From Synchiropus splendidus (lineage: Eukaryota > Chordata > Actinopteri > Syngnathiformes > Callionymidae), in NCBI RefSeq assembly GCF_027744825.2, contig NC_071347.1, positions 16,851,001-16,915,000 of the forward strand: DNA of 64,000 nucleotides, written 5' to 3'. Shown here piece after piece: positions 48,405-59,530 of this stretch (positions are counted from its first letter, which is position 1; each line of letters starts with the position of its first letter). A program made the translations under genes and the position numbers. The notes under the pieces were generated by a model. The model saw only the letters and a list, made by a program, of their open reading frames with translations, ran no database searches and was not told the DNA's origin.

Positions 48405-50330
48405 CAATACTTTTGCTGAACATAATCCCACTTCAAGTGTACCCATGACAGATCAGAGGTTGTTTTGATTCATCTATGTTCCATGAAGCTGTCAGTCATA
48501 AGGTAGCAGAGAACTAGTGAAGCTTAATATATAAGTTTTGCTTACATTTTGGCATTGAGACTCTCAGAACTGGATTTCCGAATGGGGAGCTGGGAGAAAT
48601 CTCACCACCACAAGCATGCAATCCAAGATGGCTGCTCGGAGTGGAAACAATGAGTAAAGCTAACTTTTTTTTGGGGGGGCTTTTAATGATAGAACACTAA
48701 AAACCCACGTTTTTAATCATGAGAAGTAGTCATGACGTCTCTTTCTGAATTTTTGTGTTCATAACGCACCAAAAACCTTCTATCTGTAGTGTAATTTTAT
48801 GGTACAGTATGGACTATGGTTAGAGTGGCTATTGTTAGCAATTCCCATTTCGGACTTCCAATGATTAGCATTGGATATCTTTGTCGGAAGGTGAGAGAAT
48901 TCTCACCAACCCGAATTTGCAGAATACGTATGTGTAGAATACGTGAAATACAACAAAGCACCCAAACGCATTCTGCAAATTTGTATTTCCACTTCAACCT
49001 GCGGGGTTTCTCTTCTCTCGTGTATTCATGAAGAAACTGCTTATATTGAGACAACTCACGCTTGAATAGCTTTCGGCAACTTCGCCATCTTCTCCATCTT
49101 CTTTTCCAACCTCGACAACTGGAACATCCGAGCTAACTGGAGCAGCACATCGCTCAGATTGGAACGTACTAATATCTCTGCATCACTATTGCCTTTGCTT
49201 ACAGGTAGAGAGTGATGGGAGCTGTTTTCATTTAGCTGCAGAAACAGTAAAACATCTTAGAGCACTATATAACACATTTTACTATCTGTTGACAAATTCT
49301 AAGGCAGTATACTTTGACTCGTGAAACCATGAAGCTTTCTGTCTCCAGACTTTGTTTTGCTGCCTGTTTTGGATGCTTTTGTTTTTTTTGTTGGTGTTGG
49401 AAAAGCTTCTGTCTTCAATAGCCGTTTCTTTCTTGCCAGCTCTCAGGATCACAAGCACATGGATCTCAAAAAAAAAGATGGAAGCTTTTGGCAAATAAAT
49501 TAGATTAAACTTCAGTCGTAGGAATGGTGGAATTAAGAACTATGTTTAATTTATTAACCCCAGCTGTTGGAGATTTTCGCTGCCCTGGCTCGGGAGGAAT
49601 AATTTCCCTTGGAATATTAGTGATGTGCGGGTTGCTAACCTGTTGCGCCCTGAGGTGGATCGCCAGGGAGGGGCAGAGGAATTTGTGGCAGCAGAGATAG
49701 GGAGCTGCGGCTCCACTCTGCAGACAGGTGGACAGGTACCAACAGAAGCCCCTTTGTCCACGGCTTAAACAGGCAGACAGGTGTGTGCACTGCACCTGCC
49801 TCACCCCGGCAGCAAATCCTTCGAGCTGTCTTACCCACATGCTGACTCTTTCCAATTTTCCCTCCAATTTAAAGTATCTCCATTTTTAGAAAAGTTCAGC
49901 TGGTGACAGGCCTTGTTTTATTGACAATAAAAACAGCCCATGAAGGCGAATTAGCTAAATCTGAAAAGAGCAATGATGAGCTGCCATGCAGTGACAGCGT
50001 TTACCAAACCTGGACCAGTCAAAAGGGTGTACGGCATGTTGGCGCTGAAGAGCAGGAGGATCTGTCTGAACTTCAACGAACGCACTTCCCATTTTCGTTT
50101 TTTTTTTTTTTCAGATGGTGTAAGGGAGAGGAGATAAATCAGTTTGCAGACGGCGGGGTTTCAGGGATTCTAGTGAAAAAAAATGGTGTCCCGCTATAGG
50201 CCGTATCAAAACAGGGTTACAAGATCTCACACTGCAGATTTAAAGGAACTCTATTGCCATCAAAACACATGAGGTTCCAGATGAAAAAAAAACATATATT
50301 GGACAGTAATGCAGTATACAAATTGTCAGT
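48405..50330. other. No gene recognised; possible old dispersed repeat at 48.55-49.15 kb
   Basis: GCAATCCAAGATGGCTG (48619-48640) and CGACAACTGGAAC (49114-49127) echo 2430-2540 in reverse orientation, which hints at a shared repeat family. A G-run and T-runs occur at 48666-48680. No gene is supported. Confidence 0.4.
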
Positions 50331-50469
50331 GTGCATTTAAACACAAAAGGCATACGTTTCTGTTTGATGACAGGCGGTTTCCTACATTTCCTCCAGTGGC
50401 ACATTAGCTGCTATGACTGTTGTGAGGGGCCGTCAAGTCAAAAGACAAAAGGACAGATGAAAAAAAGCC

Positions 50470-50735
50470 CTGATTTTGATTTTAACTCACTTAACAATAT
50501 GAAACAGAGAAAACAGGGAAATGTTTTACTGCCTCATGCTCGAAATATGTTATTATCAATTATTCCGTTTTTACATACATTTAATTTTTTCATTGTTTCT
50601 AAGCTCTTTTATATTACTTTTTTGCACTTTATAATATTATTTCTTTTTCATTTTATTGTGATATGTTGTGTACAGAGCATGTTACAAAAATAATTTCCTT
50701 TTGGATGAATAAAGTTTCCTTATTTCTGATCTTAC
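50470..50735 (+). mobile_element. LINE 3' end
   Basis: The A/T-rich run passes TTTTTTGCACTTTATAATAT, GTGTACAGAGCATG, and ends TAATTTCCTTTTGGATGAAT then AAAGTTTCC. This order (TGCACTTTATA, then ACAGAGC, then AATTTCC...GGAT.AATAAAGT) is the common 3' UTR and terminus of an L2-like LINE group in fish. No coding sequence is preserved. Confidence 0.6.
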
Positions 50736-53700
50736 TTAAGCATTCCCAATATAAATCATAAAAGACATAAAGGATCTTTACTAAAATGTAATTTTTAAAT
50801 ACCCATTAATTATGTTGTAGTCTTGCTCTGACCCCTTTAGGACCACAGAGCACTGGCACTGGGCCACACATGGCCAGCGAGCCGCCCTCCTCTGGACTAC
50901 AGGAACGGACAAATATTTCAAGTGCTGCTGGGAAAGCAAGTATTACATAAGTGAGAGATATAGCCGTCCATGTATTGTAGAATCAGGTAGGAAATTCTTC
51001 TAAGCCTGGTCCAGCCTGATAAATCTGTCAGCAGTGCAGCGATCCGGGACGGTTCCAGGTTAGCATAGGACTTGACTCTGCTTCTACCCCAGCTGTCTTG
51101 GATCCCAGCCAGACCCTCATAGTATATTCTGGAACGGCTCCAAGCCTCGGGTCTGTCCTTACACTGCCTCAGCCCGCAGCCCCACCACTACCAGCCGGAC
51201 GTCCTTTTGGCATGGTGCCTGGCAGCTACTCCCTCAGTCGGTGGAGTTTAACTGCGTTTGACTTTACACCAGTGATGTGAAGGAAGTAATCATGGTGCTG
51301 TGAGAGAGCTGGGCCTAAATGTGCATTTCCTGCTTGGTGGAGAAAATTCATGTGGGGTTGTGATCCTTTCAAAAACGCCCGCAGCCTTGAGCCAAACAAA
51401 TTAAATAAAAAGTTTTATAAAAGTTTGCACTTTACTTCCGCAGCACGGTGCTATCCATCTAGCCGGGGCCAACGTCTGTCACTCGATCTATCACTTCTTT
51501 CTTCACATCGAGTGGCAATTCGGGAGGTGCTGCCAAAGCTCACCAAGTCTTCTGGCTTGGCCAAAGGACATTCATCAACTTGACATAACATGTAGCAACT
51601 GATTCCCCTGACACTTTTCAGAGGAAAAACATCTTGAAGATACTAGCGTGTAAAACGTCTATAGCCAGTCACTCTACCTGGAGGTTCACTTTTCATTTTT
51701 TGAGGACACAAATGAAGCCTAATGTTTTTCGGGCAAACCACAGTTTTGTTTTTAATGAGTTAGCATTACGTAAATTAGATTAAATGTTCTTTCAGGTCTT
51801 TCACAGAGCTGTCAAACTGAAAACCAGTTGAGTAAATCATTCAATATTTTAATGTTAACATCATGGTTTGACTCGGTGCCAAAGTCTGAAGGCGAGTGTC
51901 CGCTGCAGCTTTGCCTCCTGTGACTCATATTTGGCCGTGTTCAACTCTATATTTATGCTTTTGTACTGGTTGTTTTTTGGTAACTTTGGTAAACACCATG
52001 TGACTGGGAAGGTGCCACCGGTTCTGACACGCTTTAGCCATACTGGAACTACTACTGTTTATTTTCAACGCTGCTTGTTTAGTGGTGGAGAAGTTCGACA
52101 AAAACAAAATGTGGCTGTTGTTTTTTTTCCTCATACGGACTTGAATGCCAGTATTTTCATGTATTTTAGGAGCAGCTGAAGCTTAAACGGCCTTGACAAC
52201 ACTGGCGAGGCAAATGCCAGATCGGGTCGCTTGGCCTTGGCCTCAAAATTTCGGGATATGTGGCTTACTGTCTGGTCAGACTCTTTTACACCCGTGGTGA
52301 GGCTCTGAGCCTTTTACTGTCCAAGCAGCCGCAAATCCTGTGCGCTGGCCATCTCATTGTTCTCGGGTGGTTTGCAGAACTTGGTCATCGCACTAAGGAT
52401 TTGACAGCAGGGGCTTTTGTTTGGCAGCTGCTTCGTACATGTGTTTAATCCTTAGCCTGAGTTCGGGAACAGCTAATGCTCTGTGGCAATTTGTTTTTTT
52501 TTAAACTTTATTTCTCTATTCAACTTGGTCCAAAAGTGATGCTGTGTAGATGTAATCTGCTGAAATCACAGTTCATGAGACCAGTTCTGACTTTAAGTCC
52601 ATGCTGCAAGCCTCACGGTGTGTTAGGTAAAAGAGGTGAAAATGGCCAAACAAATGCACACACACTGATATCGCATGAGGAACAATGTATTTGGTATTTA
52701 ATGAATAGAACATATATGAAACATTTATTGTCCTTGTGTAAGTGGTGTCTTCCTATTGGGGAAGTTATACCCGGTCAACATTCCGAGAGACTCGTCCGCA
52801 GTCACAAAGGTTCACTCTTGACATCGTCTTATGTTCCCTTGAGTCAGAGCCACTTTATGTTCCATTATATTTAGGATACTTTTTCTTCTCCAAAGCAATT
52901 CTCAGAAGTGCATTACACCAAGTCGAATCACAACACAACAAGAAACAGAAGAAGTTTGTAAACTCAAGTGAGCCAACTCTAGTAAACCGCGCCCTGGATA
53001 TTGTTGGCAACGTGCGCAGCCGAGTCATGACTCTGATGCAGTGAACTACTGAAAGCCAATAAAGGGCGAGACGAGTCAGGAGGGAGTTGCGGTTCTCAAG
53101 ATGCAAGACGGACTGGACCAGAAGCTGAGTTGCCTTGTGACTTATAGGGAGACGTGTCCTTCCTCATGTGCCATTGTTAATCATGTCTTGGCCATTTTTT
53201 CCTTTGCAGTCTGTGCAGTGGCGACCACTGAGTCATATGAGCAAATCTGAGTCAGAGTTGCTCACTATGCTCACACTTTATGATAGTATCAGGGCCTGAA
53301 ATAACAAGGCTCTACCTACTGAAGTTAGACAAACGTTCTTTTTATGTTTTGCCCAGTCATGTGTTCTGAAACAGCGCAACTTTGAGTATCCAGTGTGTGC
53401 ATTTTTCTTACCAATGGCAAGTGAAGACAGACTTTTTTTTTTTTACAGCGACAAAATGAAATCAAAATTCCTGAAGAAGGGATTTTTGTTTTATTGTTTT
53501 CAGAGTCGGTACTGACAGAATATTGACTACTCATGGGCAATTGTGGACGGCTAATGGATGCCGCATTGTGTGTTGTTGTAAGAGTCTGTAATCCGTCCAA
53601 TCACGCTGGTTCCGCTTGATCGAAGAAATAATTATTCCGTCTGTCATTGAGCTGGTTTGTTGACGTGCAGTAATGGGCAAGCAACTGACAGAAAAACGTA

Positions 53701-54140
53701 CACGCCCCACTGTTCTGATCAAAAAGAGCAGGCGCTGTAATCTCTTAAACCTGTCACTTCACGAGAAGGATGGTACTTTGGAGCGACTGTAGTGAATCTT
53801 AGATTGCTGTTCTGCTGTCCAAGAACTTTAGGTTTTTGAATTGAAACGCACACATGCGTGTGTTTTGTTTTGCACATCCGGATACCATCAGCAGTCAGAA
53901 TATTTGTTTATTTTGCATCAGTTTGACAGTAGCACAATAAATCATGACAGTGGCTATATTCAAGTTTTTAAATAACCTTATTTAAACTAAAGCTCTTTTA
54001 AAGTCTTGAAAATATTTGTATAAGAATTTCAATTTTCTAAAAATTTAAGGTGCACTCAGAGTAGTGGAAACTCCATTGTGTAGTGAAAAACTTTGCTTTT
54101 GTTCAGGGATTCCTCCATGTTTGTTGTTGTTGTTATCATC
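50736..54140. other. No gene recognised
   Basis: Frames reach 132 codons (52476-52874) but lack domains and overlap others. T/A runs lie at 52493-52502 and 53432-53444. There is no repeat I can name. Confidence 0.5.
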
Positions 54141-54144
54141 CTAG

Positions 54145-54593
54145 GTGCCACGTGTCTTGTCTGTGAAGACAGTTTGTATGGTTTGGAAACAGTGGCACTG
54201 AGGAAAAGACAGGAGGCAGAGCTGGAGGTAGCAGAGATGAAGATGCTGAGCTTCTCTCTGGGAGTGAGCAGGATGATGATAGGATCAGGAAGCAGTAGAT
54301 CAGAGGGACAGCACATATCAGGTGTTTAGGAGACGAAGTCAGAGAGGCTAGATGGAGATGGTTTGGACAGAGAGGAGAGAGAGCCAGTACATTGGTAGAT
54401 GAAGATGTTGAGGTTGGAACTGCCAGGCAGAAGGTGGAGAGCAAGGCCAAAGAGGAGATTGATGGAGGTGGTAAAGGAGGACGTGAGGTTTGTAGGTTTG
54501 AGAGAAGAGGAAGCAGAGGACAGGGTGAGATGGAGGAAGTTGATCCGCCGTGGACACCCCTGAAGCAAGAAGCCGAAAGAGAAAGAAGAAGAA
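54145..54593 (+). pseudogene. RTE-like LINE ORF2 C-terminal fragment with (GAA)n tail
   Basis: The plus-strand frame from 54147 reads TCLVCEDSLYGLETVALRKR, then QEAELEVAEMKMLSFSLGVS. This is the segment of RTE-type ORF2 (Y.LET.ALRK..E..LEVAEMKMLR...GV.R.DR) that precedes the RWFGHV block. The following bases align with the 58.4-kb units from about AGAGGGACAGCACAT through GGTAGATGAAGATGTTGAGG to a GAAGAAGAAG tail. Small indels, including loss of a few bases in the GGACATG..CAGAGG region, break the frame. It is 5'-truncated. The antisense Pro/Ser-rich frames over the same bases are shadows. Confidence 0.75.
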
Positions 54594-54599
54594 GTTGAC

Positions 54600-56928
54600 A
54601 GTATTGCTTAGTACCTGCAAAACCTGGGGCCACATACTGCCGTATACCTCTATTTACTCGGCTCTCCTTAGCACGTAAAGATGTCATCTTGACAGTGCCA
54701 CGATTCTGCTGTACCTATCAAACTATTGTCTGTTAAAGATCAATGTATCATGTTAAATTGTTGTCATGTTCTTTGCTTGTCAAAGTCTCCTCTATTCGTC
54801 GTGTAACTGAAGGCCTCTGACTTCTGTTGACTGATGACTTCATTCATAGACATCAAAACGTCTTTCTTCTTCTTTCTCACAGTGACCGTGCCGCTGAAGG
54901 CAGGATTGATGGTGGCGGTGCCGTGCAGTAATTGGACAGTGGAGCCGGTGAGTGAGGCGACCAAAGAACAGGGCCAGTAAAAGTCAACAAATGTCAGCAC
55001 ATTCAAATCAGCCCATGGCCCACAACCTGTGACCCGGGCGCCCTGGTCAGGTTCTGAAGCTTGAAAACACGTGAGAGTGATGGACTCTCTCGCGACAAGG
55101 TCATGTCTGAGAGACGCACTCTTTAATCGTGTAGCTTTTTATTTTCCCTTCACATAACTCACCATTTTCCTTTCACATAACTCACCAAATGCATTTGCAT
55201 ATTGATGTCGGGAAAGCGGAAAGGGAAGGATGAACAGTCAGTCCAAGGTGTCCTCACAAATGTGTTGGGTGGTTCTCAACCAAAGTTGTGGACAAACGAT
55301 ACACATCGATCCGCACATATTTATTCCTTTATTGAGGCACATTCTGCATGTGGGACACACACATATATACACACATTTTGGATTTAAAGTTCGATTATAA
55401 TGTATGACACATTTGTTCCTCCTCATTCTGTCAAGAGAAAAAACTGAAACCGATGCATGTGTCTTTGTGTATTGTAATGTATAGCATGTGTCACTCTGTG
55501 TGACATTGACAAAGCATTCTCATTCCGACACCAGCGTGTGAGTACGTTCTTTGTTGTGGGCTTTTTTAAGAACAAGATCATACGTGAGTAATATCTTCGT
55601 CTGTTTGTTGTGTGATGTGTAAAGAGCCCGTCCTTAAGCGATACTGTTGAGACCATAACTAGTTTCAAATGTAATGGATGTGTGTACGAGGGGCCAACTT
55701 AAGAAGAAAGTTTTATGAGAGATTCTTCAGTGCTAAATTAAGATTTTAAGCTTGATAAGTATGTCTACGTCATGTTTATTATTATTATTATTTTTATTAT
55801 TATTGTTGTTGTTGTTCATGGAGGCACAAACAAGTGGAAGAGGTGAAGGAAGTATTTATTACAGTAAAGGACTCTGAATGTGTGGAGGTCAGTGGGTGAG
55901 AGCCATGAGGAATCTGACCCTGGCACTGAGGCGGTGGTGGAATCCACTTGAGGCCCGGCGGCAAGCAGGTGTTCTAGAAAAGGGGAAATATCAGCTTGTT
56001 TTACAAAAAATTTAACATTTCATCAAATAGTGTGAACAGAGAGACCTCATCCAGAGAAAACACTTGACTGGTTTAACAGTTTAAAACCGTTCAGAACAGT
56101 GCCGTCGCCATGAGGTTAAATGGGGGACGAGTCAAGCGCTTGGGAGACTCGGTGATGTTTGGTGTTGTTGGAGTTAATGCGAACAACATGTCTGCCGAGG
56201 AGGACTTTGTTGGTTATTTATTGTTAGACATTTTTTAAAGTCAGATACTGCGGTTTGACATGTAGTTTGCATTTTGACTCGCGTGACGGATCATAACCAG
56301 AGATAAGAAGCCATCGGCATCCATGCCAAAGGCTGGGCCATTACTCCACGTGGTTCAAAGGTGGTCATGATTTACTGAAGGAGAGTTAGGCACTTGTGCT
56401 GTCAGAGATGATCAACAACTGAGTTTCGCTTAACTAAGTCAAGCTGGAAACAGAAGGTCGGCTGTGGATGCAGGTCATCAAAAGGTTAAACGAGGGTCTT
56501 ACTTCGCCTGAAGACTCAAAGCTGAAAAATGAAAGAGGTCCTCGTGCTGCAACTTGTGTTATTTATCTTTGTGCTTGTTGCTGCATAATCCTGGAAACTG
56601 ACCTCATGACCCTTCACCTCCAGTGTTTTTTGCCGTGTTCTATTTTTTTGCCCTGCTTCAAACAGGTTTCATCTGCAAACATGGTCTTATTCACTGTTCA
56701 ACTCTGTGAAGTTATTTATTTATTTTGACTATAATGAAATTTCAACTGTTAACCTTGAATTGGAAGGTCATTTTTCAGTCTTCGTGGCACGGTTATGAAG
56801 CACACAAAAGTTTCTTTTTTTGGGGTATATTTTTATTAGAGGATATGACATGTTACAATTATAATTACAATTTCATACCACACTAAAATACAAAACAAAA
56901 CACATTAATAATAACAATGACATATATT

Positions 56929-56930
<2 letters not shown>
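54600..56930. other. No gene recognised; (TTA)n/(TTG)n at 55.77 kb
   Basis: A trinucleotide patch, (ATT)n changing to (GTT)n, occupies about 55774-55816. All frames are under about 90 codons and lack domains. Confidence 0.5.

Positions 56931-56935
<5 letters not shown>

Positions 56936-57013
<78 letters not shown>
56936..57013. repeat. Long (TA)n microsatellite
   Basis: About 39 uninterrupted TA units (78 bp), the longest simple repeat in the window. It can extrude cruciforms and is prone to length change and sequencing error. Confidence 0.97.
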
Positions 57014-57017
<4 letters not shown>

Positions 57018-58145
57018 ATAATACATTAAATTATTAAATTAAAATAACTCTAAAATATACATTTAAATATTAAAAAAAAAATGGAGGCAGAAGTGGAAAT
57101 TAGAGAAGGTAATCTTGCGCATCAAAAACAGTGAAATAGAAATCTCTGACCAGGAATTAGTGTCAATGTAGAGTCAAGTGAGCTGAAATAGGGAAGAAAA
57201 GGTTGGCATTTACTGAAAACAAAAGAAGGTATAAGCGCTTGAATGATTATCAGCTTGTGTAGCAGTGCGTCGACGAAACGGGAAACTGCTGTTGCTTTCA
57301 GTGTTTCTTTTTTAAATCAACTTGAACCTTTATCACTGCTGTAAGTGCTCAATGAATGCTGCTGGTTTTCCCAGCACCTTCTCACTCCCGGGCTGCAAAC
57401 AACATGCAGAAGGCTGCTGTTCTGGGACTCCAAAGTGCGGCTCACGACCATTGATATGTTACACCGACGGAGTGTTGGCTTTTTTACTGACCTGTCTTGC
57501 ACTCAGACAGTTTGGGATTATGTAACACCAGGGACTTCCTGCTGTGTGTAATAGAAAAATGCTGGTGTCAACATGGAGTTAAGGGTTCGGGGGGTTGGAG
57601 GTGAAGAGGTGGCATGTAGGGGAACCGTGCTCCAACTCCACTTGAGTGGTGTTATCACGGTGTTGCCAGCACGGTGTTACGTTCTCAAGGGAGACCAACA
57701 GCAGTCAAGAATGAGCCTAAATGAAAGAAAGACAAGGTTGGATAAGAGTCACATGTCACGTAGGCAGAGTCTCTTCATGCGTTTAGTATAAGCTCAAGAA
57801 TTTTCTAAATTGAGGACGGTAGTAGTAGATGTTTATTTCAATCCAACATCAAACAAACAACTCTTTCATCTCAATTTGATCTGAGGGATAGAAATGATGC
57901 AGAGAGAAGAACAGATCTCATAAAATACCCACAGGGCAAAATACCTGTTAAGAAGCTGATGTACTCAGATATCAAACATCTGATTCTATCTGTTTCCATA
58001 ATCTGACTGACGTGTGAAATGTACCTGTTTGTTTTCATTCGCGTAAATCAAGTTGTGTTTTTGGCCAGAGCCGGTGAATTTCAGCTGATGTTAAAATTCT
58101 TCTACGCGTTGTGAAAGAAGGTCACGAGTTCATATTCAGTTAGAG
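57014..58145. other. No gene recognised
   Basis: Three frames overlap at 57317-57551 and none has a domain. I see nothing else. Confidence 0.5.
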
Positions 58146-58330
58146 CAGTGCTTCTCCATTATTTTCTGTTGCGCCCCCACCCCAGGAAGAAGTCAACGTT
58201 TTGCTCCCCCCAACTCTCCGCCACCTCTGTAAATAGTATCATTTGTCTATAAAATTATTATAAGTACGCCTCTGTATGACACTGTGTCCTTGTTAACATT
58301 AAATTAAAGAAAAAAGAAAGTAACATAGAT
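58146..58330. mobile_element. hAT-like end fragment
   Basis: CAGTGCTTCTCCATTATTTT followed by CTGTTGCGCCCCCACCCC resembles the CAGTGNTTCTCAA... termini of hAT elements common in fish. Only one end is seen. The other side runs into unrelated sequence before the RTE-like tandem at 58427. Confidence 0.5.
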
Positions 58331-58426
58331 CAACTTACATTCAAGAATTTTGTCCAGACTACCCTCTCACTTGAAAAACCCCAAATATTGCCACACGTAT
58401 GAGTTGAGCGTCTTTTTCGGTGCATT

Positions 58427-58759
58427 GAATATCTCCTCTCTGGATGTTTGCAGGATGGATAGGATTAGAGGGACAGCACATGTGCTCAGATGTTTAGGAG
58501 ACCAAGTCAGAGAGGCTAGATGGAGATGGTTTGGACATGTACAGAGGAGAGAGAGCCAGTACATTGGTAGATGAAGATGTTGAGGTTGGAAATGCCAGGC
58601 AGAAGGTGGAGAGGAAGGCCAAAGAGGAAGTTTATGGAGGTGGTGAAGGAGGTCATGAAGTAGGTTTGAGAGAAGAGGAAGCAGAGGACAGGGGGAGATG
58701 GAGGAGGTGTGATCCACTGTGGCCACCTCTGAAGGGAGAAGTCGGAAGAAGAAGAAGAA
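58427..58759 (+). pseudogene. RTE-like LINE fragment, tandem unit 1
   Basis: This 333-bp unit covers the ORF2 C-terminus. The frame reads RMDRIRGTAHVLRCLGDQVR, then EARWRWFGHVQRRESQYIGR, then a stop followed by shifted remnants of the GRPKRR...DVVKED region. It ends in (GAA)n. The RWFGHVQRR block is the RTE-type signature. The copy is 5'-truncated at GAATATCTCCTCTCTG, and those bases recur at the start of unit 2 and, slightly altered, after unit 2. Confidence 0.8.
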
Positions 58760-59089
58760 GAATATCTCCTCTCTGGAAGTTTGCAGGATGGATAGGATTA
58801 GAAGGACAGCACATGTGCTCAGATGTTTAGGAGACCAAGTCAGAGAGGCTAGATGGAGATGGTTTGGACATGTACAGAGGAGAGAGAGCCAGTACATTGG
58901 TAGATGAAGATGTTGAGGTTGGAACTGCCAGGCAGAAGGTGGAGAGGAAGGCCAAAGAGGAGATTAATGGAGGTGGTTAAGGAGGTCATGAAGTAGGTTT
59001 GAGAGAAGAGGAAGCAGAGGACAGGGTGAGATGGAGGAAGATGATCCGCTGTGGCGCGACCCCTGAAGGGAGAGTCGGATGAAGAAGAA
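58760..59089 (+). pseudogene. RTE-like LINE fragment, tandem unit 2
   Basis: A direct repeat of 58427-58759 with roughly a dozen differences and the same 5' truncation point. Its frame again reads RMDRIRRTAHVLRCLGDQVR and EARWRWFGHVQRRESQYIGR, then a stop. It ends in GATGAAGAAGAAG and is followed by GAATATCTTCTCTG (59090-59103), the third copy of the junction sequence. Confidence 0.8.
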
Positions 59090-59103
59090 GAATATCTTCT
59101 CTG

Positions 59104-59360
59104 CGCTTAATCTTTGTCATGAACAATATTTGTGGGAGGAGCGATGGTGCATTCAGGTTGCAGGGAAAAGTACGAGAACATGAAATAATCGATTTGAGAT
59201 ACACCTTAAATTCACCCTTAAATCATATCTGATGTACATTGAATCTACTGGCGCAAATGTTCCGGAGATGAAAAATGAGGCGCAAATGTTCTGGATCGCC
59301 GATAGGAATCTGTGAATCTCGTCGTCCCGAGTGATCACAAGACTTTTTGCAGTGCAGCCA
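59104..59360. other. No feature recognised
   Basis: Short unique-looking stretch with no frame worth naming. Confidence 0.4.
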
Positions 59361-59363
59361 CTA

Positions 59364-59530
59364 GCTCGGTTTCTCAACTTCTGACTGCGGCACATCCTAC
59401 CAATTCTCTCACATATACAGTAAAGAATGAATATAAATGAGACCTTTCTAGTTGCTGTAATGAATCATAACACTATGAAACCATCCCTGACATGTAGATG
59501 AAAAGGTAACTCAATCATATCCACATAAAG
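59364..59530. mobile_element. Possible hAT-like end
   Basis: CTCGGTTTCTCAACTTCTGA followed by CTGCGGCACA resembles the 'GTGTTTCTCAACC...GCGGCACA' ends of hAT-like repeats. There is only one end and no duplication, so it is a weak call. Confidence 0.3.

Noticed and set aside
54136..54687. 183-codon minus-strand frame, Ser/Pro/Leu-rich
   Set aside because: Antisense of the RTE-like fragment at 54.15-54.59 kb, with the same pattern as at 4.6 and 58.4 kb.
58427..59103. Tandem 330-bp units as a satellite array or CRISPR-like repeat
   Set aside because: There are only two units, each encodes a recognisable RTE ORF2 end with its own (GAA)n tail, and there are no spacers.
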